A program made the translations under genes and the position numbers. The notes under the pieces were generated by a model that had not been told where the DNA came from, did not search any database, and saw only the letters and a list, made by a program, of their open reading frames with translations. Below, in pieces: positions 8,765 through 15,712 of a stretch of 15,875 nucleotides of DNA. The stretch's first letter is position 1. Each line of letters starts with the position of its first letter. The DNA lies in assembly GCA_019911785.1 (NCBI GenBank), contig JAIOJM010000050.1, positions 1 through 15,875 of the forward strand, read 5' to 3'. This DNA is from Sulfuricella sp. (GTDB lineage Bacteria; Pseudomonadota; Gammaproteobacteria; Burkholderiales; Sulfuricellaceae).

Positions 8765-8890
8765 ATGAAGAACGAGTTTTATCGCCTTGATTATGAGCGT
8801 TTCAGCACTGCACGGTGGGGGGGCAATCGTCAAATGTGGTTTGCAATAGTGATTTTTGGCGGGTTTTCTGCGCAGAAGATGATTTTCTGA
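8765..8890 (+). CDS. Possible 41-residue membrane peptide
   Basis: An ATG at 8765 with GAGG at 8752-8755 opens a 41-codon frame ending TGA at 8888-8890. The product starts MKNEFYRLDYERF, is charged in the first half and has one short hydrophobic stretch (WFAIVIFGGF). I recognise no family. It lies alone in the 305-bp gap between moaA and the diheme cytochrome, and a candidate sigma-54 promoter overlaps its 3' end. It could be a small membrane protein, a gene remnant or chance. The rest of the gap shows nothing else I can support. Confidence 0.3.
   Translation: MKNEFYRLDYERFSTARWGGNRQMWFAIVIFGGFSAQKMIF
8857..8872 (+). promoter_or_regulatory. Candidate sigma-54 (-24/-12) promoter
   Basis: TGGCGGGTTTTCTGCG keeps the invariant GG (8858-8859) and GC (8870-8871) with the required 10-bp spacing, and TGGC plus TGC agree with the consensus. 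Transcription would start about 55 bp before the diheme cytochrome gene. Perchlorate genes in Azospira suillum are, as I recall, controlled by a sigma-54-type response regulator (PcrR), so the class fits. One site in an AT-rich gap can still be chance. Confidence 0.4.
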
Positions 8891-8937
8891 GTCGGTAAGT
8901 TTTTATTTTTTAAACTTTAATAAGGATCTCTGTTGTC

Positions 8938-9564
8938 ATGAAGCGAAAAAATGGGGGGTACGCACTGCTGGCGACTAGTGCTTTGCTTTGTTTGACTTTT
9001 CAATCCGGCGCACTGGCAGCCGATGCTGGAAAACTTGCCGAAAGCTGCGCGAGTTGCCACGGCAAGGACGGCGCCAGCACCGAGAGCGATGTGCCGAATA
9101 TTGGCGGTTATTCCGCCGAGTATTTCTCCGTCGCCCTGAAAGCCTACAAGAGCAAGGAACGTCCTTGCGTCGAGACCAAAGTGCGTTCCGGCGACAAGAA
9201 GGGGACCAAGACCGACATGTGTCAGCTGGTCAAGGACATGAGCGAAGCCGACGTCAAGGCGCTGGCTCAGCATTTTTCCGAGAAGAAGTTCGTGCGCACG
9301 GCGCAGAAATTTGATGCCGCCCTAGCCAAGAAAGGCAAGGACGTTCACGACAAGAATTGCGAAAAATGCCACTCTGAAGGGGCCAGCCTGGCAAGTGACG
9401 ATGCGGGTATCCTGGCAGGGCAGAAAATGGCTTACCTGAAGGAGCAGACCGAGTTTTTCCTGGGCGGCAAGCGTACCATGCCCAAGAAAATGAAACCCAA
9501 GCTGGAGGGGCTCGACAAATCCGAAGTTGAAGCTGTCCTCAATTACTACGCCAGTTTCAAGTAA
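8938..9564 (+). CDS. pcrO: Periplasmic diheme cytochrome c (c4-like), PcrO-type
   Basis: A 208-residue protein with a Sec signal (cleavage near GALAADA, residues 24-30) and two CxxCH sites, CASCH at 37-41 and CEKCH at 141-145, in two class I domains like cytochrome c4. MPKKM (181-185) offers an axial methionine for the second heme. C77 and C95 could form a disulfide in the first domain. AAGGA at 8922-8926 is a little far from the ATG. It precedes the NapC-type quinol dehydrogenase by 58 bp and probably shuttles electrons from it to PcrC/PcrB. The symbol rests on recalled descriptions of the Azospira island and is less certain than the family. Confidence 0.85.
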   Translation: MKRKNGGYALLATSALLCLTFQSGALAADAGKLAESCASCHGKDGASTESDVPNIGGYSAEYFSVALKAYKSKERPCVETKVRSGDKKGTKTDMCQLVKDMSEADVKALAQHFSEKKFVRTAQKFDAALAKKGKDVHDKNCEKCHSEGASLASDDAGILAGQKMAYLKEQTEFFLGGKRTMPKKMKPKLEGLDKSEVEAVLNYYASFK

Positions 9565-9622
9565 GCATTCATGGCGTTTGTGTAAATTAAACCGGTATTG
9601 AAAAGAGTAAGAGGGCGTAAGT

Positions 9623-10225
9623 ATGTCGACCCCGACGGAAACTAAGAAACCTGGTAGATTTTGGCAGGCGTTGCGCAGTCCAAGTGCCAAATATTCATTA
9701 TTGACGCTGTTGGGTGGAGGGTTCGTTGCGGGCATCATTTTCTGGGGCGGTTTCAACACCGCCATGGAGGCGACCAACAAGATGGAGTTCTGTATTTCCT
9801 GCCACGAGATGAAGGACAATGTCTATCAGGAATACAAGAAGACTATCCATTACTCCAATCGTACTGGCGTGCGTGCCGTTTGTTCCGACTGTCACGTGCC
9901 GAAGGACTGGGTCCACAAGATACAGCGCAAGATCCAGGCGAGCGGGGAAGTGTGGGGCAAGCTGACTGGCACGATCGATACCCGGGAAAAATTCCAGGCC
10001 AAGCGGTTGGAGTTGGCGAAACACGAATGGGCGCGCATGAAGGGTTCGGATTCGCGCGAGTGCCGCAATTGCCATAGCTACGAAGGCATGGATCTGGAGA
10101 AACAGGACAAGAGCGCGCAGAAAAAGCACGTGCTGGCCGCAAAAGTGGATTCCGGCAAAACCTGTATCGATTGTCACAAGGGTATAGCTCACGAAATGCC
10201 CAAAGGTGACCACGACAATGAATAA
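9623..10225 (+). CDS. pcrQ: Membrane-anchored tetraheme quinol dehydrogenase, NapC/NirT family, PcrQ-type
   Basis: A 200-residue protein with one N-terminal transmembrane anchor (about residues 24-46, rich in Gly, Leu and Ile) and four CxxCH sites: C57, C87, C147 and C181. This is the NapC/NirT pattern of a quinol oxidase that hands electrons to periplasmic partners. Lengths and heme spacing agree with the family. AGAGGG lies upstream of ATG 9623. Together with the preceding diheme cytochrome it forms the quinone-to-periplasm branch for perchlorate reduction. Nitrate or nitrite respiration would be the alternative use, but neither reductase is nearby. Confidence 0.92.
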   Translation: MSTPTETKKPGRFWQALRSPSAKYSLLTLLGGGFVAGIIFWGGFNTAMEATNKMEFCISCHEMKDNVYQEYKKTIHYSNRTGVRAVCSDCHVPKDWVHKIQRKIQASGEVWGKLTGTIDTREKFQAKRLELAKHEWARMKGSDSRECRNCHSYEGMDLEKQDKSAQKKHVLAAKVDSGKTCIDCHKGIAHEMPKGDHDNE

Positions 10226-10239
10226 AGCAATTGCCGATG

Positions 10240-10266
10240 CCCCATTGCCCACTCGCGGGTATGGGG
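10240..10266 (+). terminator. Stem-loop after the quinol dehydrogenase gene
   Basis: CCCCAT (10240-10245) pairs with ATGGGG (10261-10266), with an inner CCC/GGG step and an ACTCGC loop. It starts 15 bp after the stop. There is no T-run, so termination is only inferred. Confidence 0.35.
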
Positions 10267-10286
10267 GGCTAAGAATTCATTGTCGC

Positions 10287-10305
10287 GTCGGGGCTAAAGC
10301 CCGAC
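10287..10305. repeat. REP-like short palindrome
   Basis: GTCGGGGCTAAAGCCCGAC folds into a 7-bp stem with one bulged G and a TAAA loop. Similar GC-rich palindromes recur between genes in many proteobacteria. It may add to the transcript end before msrB. Confidence 0.4.
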
Positions 10306-10366
10306 CAACATCACTCTCATTCAATTCTCCAGTGAGAGATTTCTCGCTGCATTCGCTCAAAGTCAC

Positions 10367-10864
10367 ATGATCATGGACAGACGGATGTTTATCAAACTGG
10401 CGACCGGCGGCGCTGGCCTTCTGGCCGTACCGCAGCTCTTCATGGCTCAGGCCATGGCGGCAGATCGCATAGCAAAAATCAGCAAGACCGATGCGGAATG
10501 GAAAAAACTGCTGACGCCGGCGCAGTACGACGTGCTGCGCCATGATGGCACCGAAGCGCCTTTCACCAGCCCGCTCAACAAGGAAAAGCGCAACGGCATG
10601 TATGCCTGCGTGGCCTGCAATCTGCCGCTCTTCCCTTCAAAATTCAAGTTCGACAGCGGTACCGGCTGGCCGAGCTTTTACGATGTGCTGCCCGGCCATG
10701 TCGAGACCACAACCGACTACAAGCTGGTGCTGCCGCGCACCGAATACCACTGCGCACGCTGCGGCGGCCATCACGGCCATGTGTTCAAGGACGGGCCGGC
10801 GCCCACCGGGCTGAGGTACTGCAATAACGGCGTGGCTTTGAAATTCATCGCGGACAGGGCTTAA
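10367..10864 (+). CDS. msrB: Tat-exported methionine-R-sulfoxide reductase MsrB
   Basis: This 165-residue enzyme reduces the R isomer of methionine sulfoxide. The N-terminus carries DRRMFIK and a hydrophobic run ending AMAA (residue 32), a twin-arginine signal, so the enzyme is periplasmic; most MsrB proteins are cytosolic. ATG 10373 is an equally possible start because neither has a strong ribosome site. Zinc ligands are C81/C84 and C129/C132, and the catalytic cysteine is C152 (RYCNN). No other cysteine is present, so it lacks a resolving cysteine and needs an outside thiol donor, plausibly the CcdA-thioredoxin fusion encoded 4 bp downstream. The context suggests repair of hypochlorite-oxidised periplasmic methionine. 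Confidence 0.93.
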   Translation: MIMDRRMFIKLATGGAGLLAVPQLFMAQAMAADRIAKISKTDAEWKKLLTPAQYDVLRHDGTEAPFTSPLNKEKRNGMYACVACNLPLFPSKFKFDSGTGWPSFYDVLPGHVETTTDYKLVLPRTEYHCARCGGHHGHVFKDGPAPTGLRYCNNGVALKFIADRA

Positions 10865-10868
10865 ATAC

Positions 10869-12515
10869 ATGATCATCGATATCGGATTGGCATTTCTCGA
10901 AGGTCTGGCGCTGATCGTCTCGCCCTGCATCCTGCCTGTTTTGCCGCTGGTGCTTGCGGCGTCGGTCGAGGGCGGTAGGCGCAGGCCTTACGGCATCATC
11001 ATCGGTTTCGTGCTGGCATTCAGCCTGTTTGCGCTGGTTTCGCGCCAGATCGTCATGGCGCTGGGCGTCGATCTCAATATCATCAAGAACGCTTCCCTGG
11101 TGCTGCTCGCCCTGTTCGGCCTGGTGCTGCTGTCATCGAAGCTGTCGGATAAATTCAGCGCGGCTACGCAAGGCGCGGCCAATTTCGGCAACCAGCTTGC
11201 CTCACGCGGCGGCGGGGGGTTGCTCAGCGGCGTGATGATCGGCTCGCTGATCGGCCTGGTGTGGACGCCCTGCGCGGGGCCGATCCTGGCCGCCGTGCTG
11301 GTGCAGGTGATCCGCCAGCAGACCGTACTCGCCGGCAACCTGATCATCGTGTCATTCGCTATCGGCGCCGGCGTGCCGATGCTCATCATTGCCCTGACCG
11401 GGAGAAAGGTCATGAAGAAACTGGGCTTCCTCTCCCGCCATGCAGAAGCGGTGCGCCGTGGGTTCGGCGTGCTGATCCTGCTGTCCGTCGCCTATATTGC
11501 CTCCGGCCTGGACGCGCAATCCCTGCTGACGATCCGCAGCACAAAAGCCCAACAGCCTGCCGGCGATCTGGTGCTGCGGGAAGGTCTGAGCACGCCTTAC
11601 GCCGCGCCGGAATTCGCCGGTATCGACGCCTGGCTGAACTCGAACCCGCTCACCATGCAGGGCCTGAAAGGCAAGGTCGTGCTGATCGATTTCTGGACCT
11701 ATTCCTGCATCAACTGCGTGCGCACGCTGCCCTACATCACCGACTGGGACCGGAAATATCGCGACCAGGGGGTGGTGATCGTCGGCGTGCATGCGCCGGA
11801 ATTCGAGTTCGAGAAGAAGCTCGACAACGTCAAGGCGGCGATTGCCCAGCACGGCATCCGCTACCCGGTGGCGCTGGACAACAACCTCTCCACCTGGGTG
11901 AACTTCAATAACCGCTACTGGCCTGCGCATTACCTCATCGACCGGGAGGGCAAGGTGGTCTACACGCATTTCGGCGAGGGTAAATACGAGGTCACGGAAA
12001 ACAACATCCGCTACCTGCTCGGGCTGAAAAAAGGCGGCGAACCCGTCGAGGCAGAGGCGCCCGCCGGCAACCCTGACCAGACGCCGGAAACCTATCTCGG
12101 CTATGCCAGGGCAGACAGCTTCGGGGGCGATGAGTCGGTGGCGCATAACGCGGAAAAGGCTTACCGCTTTCCGGATGAGCTTGCCGAAGACGAATGGGCG
12201 CTGAACGGCAAATGGAGAGTGGATTCGCAGAAGATCACTGCGGTCGGAAAGGGCGCGGCGCTACGCCTGGACTTCAATGCGCGCAAAGTGTTCCTGGTGC
12301 TGGGCACGTCCACCGGCAAGCCGATCCGCGTCTCTATCCGGCTGAATGGCGAGGCCGTCGGCCCCAATGCCGGCAAGGATGCCCCCGGCGGCGTGGTGAC
12401 CATCGAACGCAACACCCTCTACGAACTGGTCGACCAGAAAACACCGAAGAACGGCCTGCTGGAAATCCTGTCAGACTCTCCAGGGCTGGAGGCCTATGCC
12501 TTTACCTTCGGGTAA
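10869..12515 (+). CDS. CcdA-thioredoxin fusion membrane protein (DipZ family)
   Basis: A 548-residue protein in three parts. Residues 1-220 are a CcdA/DsbD-type membrane domain with six or so hydrophobic segments and the two redox cysteines in SPC20ILP and TPC135AGP. About 245-380 is a periplasmic TlpA-like thioredoxin domain with the active site C280-I-N-C283. About 390-548 is a beta-rich C-terminal domain usual in DipZ proteins. It carries reducing power from cytosolic thioredoxin to the periplasm. The start lies 4 bp after the msrB stop, so the two are translationally linked, and msrA follows. This makes it the likely electron source for both Msr enzymes, although cytochrome c maturation or disulfide isomerisation are known jobs of related proteins. 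Confidence 0.92.
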   Translation: MIIDIGLAFLEGLALIVSPCILPVLPLVLAASVEGGRRRPYGIIIGFVLAFSLFALVSRQIVMALGVDLNIIKNASLVLLALFGLVLLSSKLSDKFSAATQGAANFGNQLASRGGGGLLSGVMIGSLIGLVWTPCAGPILAAVLVQVIRQQTVLAGNLIIVSFAIGAGVPMLIIALTGRKVMKKLGFLSRHAEAVRRGFGVLILLSVAYIASGLDAQSLLTIRSTKAQQPAGDLVLREGLSTPYAAPEFAGIDAWLNSNPLTMQGLKGKVVLIDFWTYSCINCVRTLPYITDWDRKYRDQGVVIVGVHAPEFEFEKKLDNVKAAIAQHGIRYPVALDNNLSTWVNFNNRYWPAHYLIDREGKVVYTHFGEGKYEVTENNIRYLLGLKKGGEPVEAEAPAGNPDQTPETYLGYARADSFGGDESVAHNAEKAYRFPDELAEDEWALNGKWRVDSQKITAVGKGAALRLDFNARKVFLVLGTSTGKPIRVSIRLNGEAVGPNAGKDAPGGVVTIERNTLYELVDQKTPKNGLLEILSDSPGLEAYAFTFG

Positions 12516-12537
12516 CGGAATCGCCGAATAATTCACG

Positions 12538-12619
12538 CCGTTCGGGCTGAGCCTGTCGAAGCCCTATCCAACATATTGGATCAATATAGAGCGCCCTTCG
12601 ACAGGCTCAGGGCGAACGG
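12538..12619. repeat. Long inverted repeat with a nested hairpin
   Basis: Arms of about 26 bp (12538-12563 and 12594-12619) pair through a core of CTGAGCCTGTCGAAG and its complement, with two mismatched GG/CC positions. This core is familiar from intergenic repeats in many proteobacteria. Between the arms ATCCAA-CATA-TTGGAT forms a second 6-bp hairpin. The element fills the gap after the CcdA-thioredoxin gene and may end that transcript or separate msrA from it. Confidence 0.7.
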
Positions 12620-12657
12620 ATTTAATCAGCACTTCTCTAACCGTCAGGAGTGACATC

Positions 12658-13284
12658 ATGCCAACTATCCAGCGTTTCCACCGCTATTTATTCGGCAGCC
12701 TGTGTCTCATGCTCAGCCTGGCTGCGCCACCCAACGCCTCGGCCGCGCCCGCCGAACAAACGGCGGTATTTGCCGGCGGCTGTTTCTGGGGCGTGGATGC
12801 GGTGTTCAAGCACGTCAAGGGGGTGTCTGAAGTGGTGTCCGGCTATGCGGGCGGCAGCGCGGCCACGGCGCGTTACGAACAGGTCAGCAATGGAAATACC
12901 GGACATGCCGAAGCGGTACGCATCCAATTCAATCCGGAGCAGGTTTCCTATCAGCAGCTGCTGCAATTATTCTTCAGCGTGGCGCACGATCCCACCCAGC
13001 TCAACCGCCAGGGCCCGGATGTCGGCAGCCAATACCGCTCGGCAATTTTTTACACCAGCGCGGAGCAGCAGAAAATGGCGCAAAGCACTATCCAGCAACT
13101 CACCACCGCGCGCACTTTTTCCGCGCCCATCGTCACGCAAGTCGTGCCGCTGCAGCAGTTCTATCCCGCCGAGGAATACCACCAGAACTATCTGGCCTTG
13201 CATCCCAACCAGCCTTATATCGTCATCCATGACAAGCCGAAGCTGGAGCAATTGCGCAAGCGATTTCCGGCGTTGTATCAATAA
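12658..13284 (+). CDS. msrA: Sec-exported methionine-S-sulfoxide reductase MsrA
   Basis: A 208-residue enzyme that reduces the S isomer of methionine sulfoxide, complementing MsrB. AGGAG precedes ATG 12658. A Sec signal peptide ends near NASAA (residue 30), so the enzyme is periplasmic. The catalytic motif is GGC42FWG, and the GYAGG, NTGHAEAV and YHQNYL segments of the family follow. Apart from C16 in the signal there is no other cysteine, so it lacks the C-terminal resolving cysteines of the Escherichia coli enzyme and depends on an external reductant. The stop codon TAA at 13282-13284 is also the first three bases of an IS target duplication, so the gene survived the insertion intact. Confidence 0.95.
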   Translation: MPTIQRFHRYLFGSLCLMLSLAAPPNASAAPAEQTAVFAGGCFWGVDAVFKHVKGVSEVVSGYAGGSAATARYEQVSNGNTGHAEAVRIQFNPEQVSYQQLLQLFFSVAHDPTQLNRQGPDVGSQYRSAIFYTSAEQQKMAQSTIQQLTTARTFSAPIVTQVVPLQQFYPAEEYHQNYLALHPNQPYIVIHDKPKLEQLRKRFPALYQ

Positions 13285-13289
13285 ACCTA

Positions 13290-14258
13290 TATGCCTCTAA
13301 ACTATTTTCAGTTTGACCTGAGTATGCGTCAGGCAAGCGTTGAGCAGGCGTAATGGCAACTCGGCCTCCCACTCACGCCGGTTGAACCTATAGCAGAACT
13401 CATTGAGATACTCTTGCAGATACTTGGACGAAACGCCGTGATAGGTTCCCAGCAAAAACGCTTTGAGGTTGCCGATGGCAATGTGCACCCAGGGCAGCCA
13501 CTCGCCCGCCTTATCGGGCGGCGTCACCCGTGCCGCATGGTGCTGCGACTTGCCGATCTCCACCAAGGAGGCCAGCGCATCGCTGCGCACCAACTGACTG
13601 GGAGGGAGATGACGTTGAACAAACTGCGCCACCGTTTCACGGGTGACGGCAGAGACCTGCTGCATCGCGATAAATCCGGCACGCTTGTCCCGGTTCTCAA
13701 TCGCCACCAGCACTGGGGTTTTGCCTTCGGCACCGCGTCCACACTTTCCACTGCGTCGGCCACCCACCAGGGCATCGTCAATCTCGATCAGGTCATGCAA
13801 CCGGTAGACACTGTCCCGATGACCCATGGCAATGCGTATCTTGCGCAACATCCGGCTGGCGGTAATCCAGGACACGCCGATTTGTTTGGAAAGACGCACG
13901 GCAGATATCCCGCCCATGTCCGAGGCGGCCAGATAGATCGCCCAGAACCACTTGGTCAGTGGCAGGTTGGTGGAGTGAAACAGTGTCCCCGCAGTCAGCG
14001 AGGCCTGGTAATGGCACTTGGAGCATTCGTAGGAATGGCGCGTGGTGATGGCATATTCATGATCATGCCCGCAACGCGGGCAGCGGAACCCTTCCGGCCA
14101 GCGTTGCTGCGCCAGCGCCTGAATACAGGCTTCTTCCGTTCCATATCGCTTCTGCCAGTCCAGCAGGTTGGTTTCCGTCGCCTTCATGATTCAACTCCTT
14201 ATCTCGTTGATATCAATACGTTCGGCAGGAAAAAAACTGAAAATGGTTCAGAGGCATA
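13290..14258 (-). mobile_element. IS1595-family insertion sequence, complete, 969 bp
   Basis: Terminal inverted repeats of 25 bp (13290-13314 and 14234-14258, beginning TATGCCTCT, two mismatches) bound the element. A perfect 8-bp target duplication, TAAACCTA, flanks it at 13282-13289 and 14259-14266; eight bases is the usual size for this family. An undamaged transposase and an exact duplication indicate a recent insertion. Confidence 0.9.
13297..14187 (-). CDS. IS1595-family (ISXO2-like) transposase
   Basis: A 296-residue protein reading leftwards. It has an N-terminal zinc ribbon (C36/C39 and C55/C58), a helix-turn-helix-like segment (SKQIGVSWITASRML) and an ISXO2-type catalytic core with Asp in LIEIDDALVGG (137/138), D203 in VRSDAL and the family's YRFNRRE signature near residue 268. 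The stop codon lies inside the left terminal repeat. It moves the element by DNA cut-and-paste or copy and has no role in perchlorate metabolism. The frame is intact. Confidence 0.92.
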   Translation of the reverse strand: MKATETNLLDWQKRYGTEEACIQALAQQRWPEGFRCPRCGHDHEYAITTRHSYECSKCHYQASLTAGTLFHSTNLPLTKWFWAIYLAASDMGGISAVRLSKQIGVSWITASRMLRKIRIAMGHRDSVYRLHDLIEIDDALVGGRRSGKCGRGAEGKTPVLVAIENRDKRAGFIAMQQVSAVTRETVAQFVQRHLPPSQLVRSDALASLVEIGKSQHHAARVTPPDKAGEWLPWVHIAIGNLKAFLLGTYHGVSSKYLQEYLNEFCYRFNRREWEAELPLRLLNACLTHTQVKLKIV

Positions 14259-14277
14259 TAAACCTATCTCGATTCTC

Positions 14278-14309
14278 GATGACCGCATGTTAATCGCAAT
14301 CTGGTCATC
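14278..14309. promoter_or_regulatory. Inverted repeat between the two insertion sequences
   Basis: GATGACC (14278-14284) and GGTCATC (14303-14309) are separated by 18 bp in the stretch between the two insertion sequences. Before the insertions this stretch lay just after msrA, so it could be an old msrA terminator or an operator of the next gene. Nothing else is recognisable between 14267 and 14391. Confidence 0.25.
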
Positions 14310-14442
14310 ATCGAACCAAGCGGAAGTTTATATGATGCGAAACATTGCTGTCCGGAGATTTGAGTTTAAACGCATAGTAACTCATTGAATAATTTTTATT
14401 AAATGGCATATTTTTCTGTAACCGATTTCAACTTTCGCCAAA

Positions 14443-14462
14443 CTTCTGACTTTTGTCAGGAG
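14443..14462 (+). promoter_or_regulatory. Hairpin masking the IS4 transposase ribosome site
   Basis: CTTCTGAC (14443-14450) pairs with GTCAGGAG (14455-14462) over 8 bp, one G-T pair, with a TTTT loop. The right arm covers most of the AGGAGG ribosome site at 14458-14463. Such structures in other insertion sequences block translation from read-through transcripts. Confidence 0.5.
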
Positions 14463-14469
14463 GTTGCGT

Positions 14470-15636
14470 ATGCACGCAGGGGAACTGGTGTTTGCTCAAT
14501 TGATGGGGTACCTGCCATTGCACACGTTCCGTCAGTGCGTAGCCAAATATCCAAGTCGATATCCCACTCTCAAGTTTTCGCATCTCGATCAGTTTCTCTG
14601 TCTAGCCTTTGCGCAATTGACTTACCGCGAAAGCCTGCGCGATATCGAAACCTGTCTGCGCGCTCACCAGGCGAAGCTCTATCATCTGGGCATTCGAGGC
14701 AACATCGCCAAGAGCACACTCGCAGACGCCAACGAATCTCGCGACTGGCGTATCTATCAGGATTTCGCGATGAGCTTGATCCAGACTGCCAGAAAGCTCT
14801 ACGCCAACGAGGGCTTTGCGGTGGAACTGGAACAGACGGTCTACGCACTCGATACCACAACTATCGACCTGTGCTTGAGCGTTTTTCCGTGGGCGCGCTT
14901 TCGCTTGGCGAAAGCCGCCGTCAAGATGCATACGCTGCTCTACCTGCGCGGCAACATTCCGTCCTTCATCCACATCAGCGATGGCAAGATGCACGAGGTC
15001 AACGTGCTCGATATCCTGGTACCCGAAGCTGGCAGCTTTTACATCATGGATCGGGGCTTCACCGATTTTGCTCGCTGGTTCGTCCTGCATCAAGCACAGG
15101 CGTTCTTTGTCATCCGTGGCAAATCCAATCTGTCATTTCGACGCAACTACTCTCGCGCCGTGGACACGTCCACGGGACTGCGCTGCGATCAGACCATTGC
15201 ATTAACCTCCGCCAAGGCCTGCAAGGATTACCCGCAGCACCTGCGACGCATCAAGTTCTACGATATCGAGCACGACAAACATCTTGTCTTCCTGACCAAC
15301 AACTTCGACTTGCCTGCGTTGACCATTGCTCAGCTTTATCGTTGCCGCTGGCAGGTCGAACTGTTTTTCAAATGGATCAAACAACATCTTCGTATCAAGC
15401 GGTTCTATGGCACCACCGAGAACGCAGTCAAGACTCAAATATGGATCGCCATCACCGTTTACGTCTTGGTCGCCATCGTGAAAAAGCGGCTCAACACCGA
15501 CGCTTCGCTCTACACAATTCTACAAATTCTGAGCCTGACTCTTTTCGAGAAAACACCACTCGATCAACTGCTTAAAAATACGGAGATACAAATGACTATG
15601 CCGAAAAATAATAACAAATTGAATTTATTCAACTAA
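14470..15636 (+). CDS. IS4-family transposase, DUF4372 N-terminus
   Basis: ATG 14470 (388 aa) is chosen over TTG 14464 because AGGAGG at 14458-14463 is correctly spaced for it. The N-terminal 75 residues resemble the DUF4372 domain found on a branch of IS4 transposases. Catalytic aspartates are D128 (YALDTTT) and D194 (YIMDRGF). The Y-(2)-R-(3)-E-(6)-K signature of the family is complete at Y290, R293, E297 and K304 within RCRWQVELFFKWIK. The protein appears full length and active. Confidence 0.92.
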   Translation: MHAGELVFAQLMGYLPLHTFRQCVAKYPSRYPTLKFSHLDQFLCLAFAQLTYRESLRDIETCLRAHQAKLYHLGIRGNIAKSTLADANESRDWRIYQDFAMSLIQTARKLYANEGFAVELEQTVYALDTTTIDLCLSVFPWARFRLAKAAVKMHTLLYLRGNIPSFIHISDGKMHEVNVLDILVPEAGSFYIMDRGFTDFARWFVLHQAQAFFVIRGKSNLSFRRNYSRAVDTSTGLRCDQTIALTSAKACKDYPQHLRRIKFYDIEHDKHLVFLTNNFDLPALTIAQLYRCRWQVELFFKWIKQHLRIKRFYGTTENAVKTQIWIAITVYVLVAIVKKRLNTDASLYTILQILSLTLFEKTPLDQLLKNTEIQMTMPKNNNKLNLFN

Positions 15637-15712
15637 ATCTCCTGCCACTAATGATTTTTATTACATTTCTTGGTTGCGATTTGCCTCACACGCGCTCTGA
15701 CAGGAAAAATGC

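Larger units (their letters stand above)
14402..15653 (+). mobile_element. IS4-family insertion sequence with candidate boundaries
   Basis: A 10-bp direct repeat, ATTTTTATTA, occurs at 14392-14401 and 15654-15663 on either side of the transposase gene, the target duplication size expected for IS4 elements. Just inside, AATGGCA and its partner TGGCA near the right end match only partly, so the terminal repeats are not cleanly resolved and the exact ends may shift by a few bases. The transposase is intact. Confidence 0.55.

Noticed and set aside
10367..10878. Shared ACATGATCAT at the starts of msrB and the CcdA-thioredoxin gene
   Set aside because: Ten bases spanning start codons, with no symmetry or spacing beyond TGATCA; probably coincidence.
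14403..15575. 390-codon frame overlapping the IS4 transposase in another frame
   Set aside because: Rich in Arg, Ser, Gln and His with no domain; it shadows the transposase, which has the complete catalytic signature.
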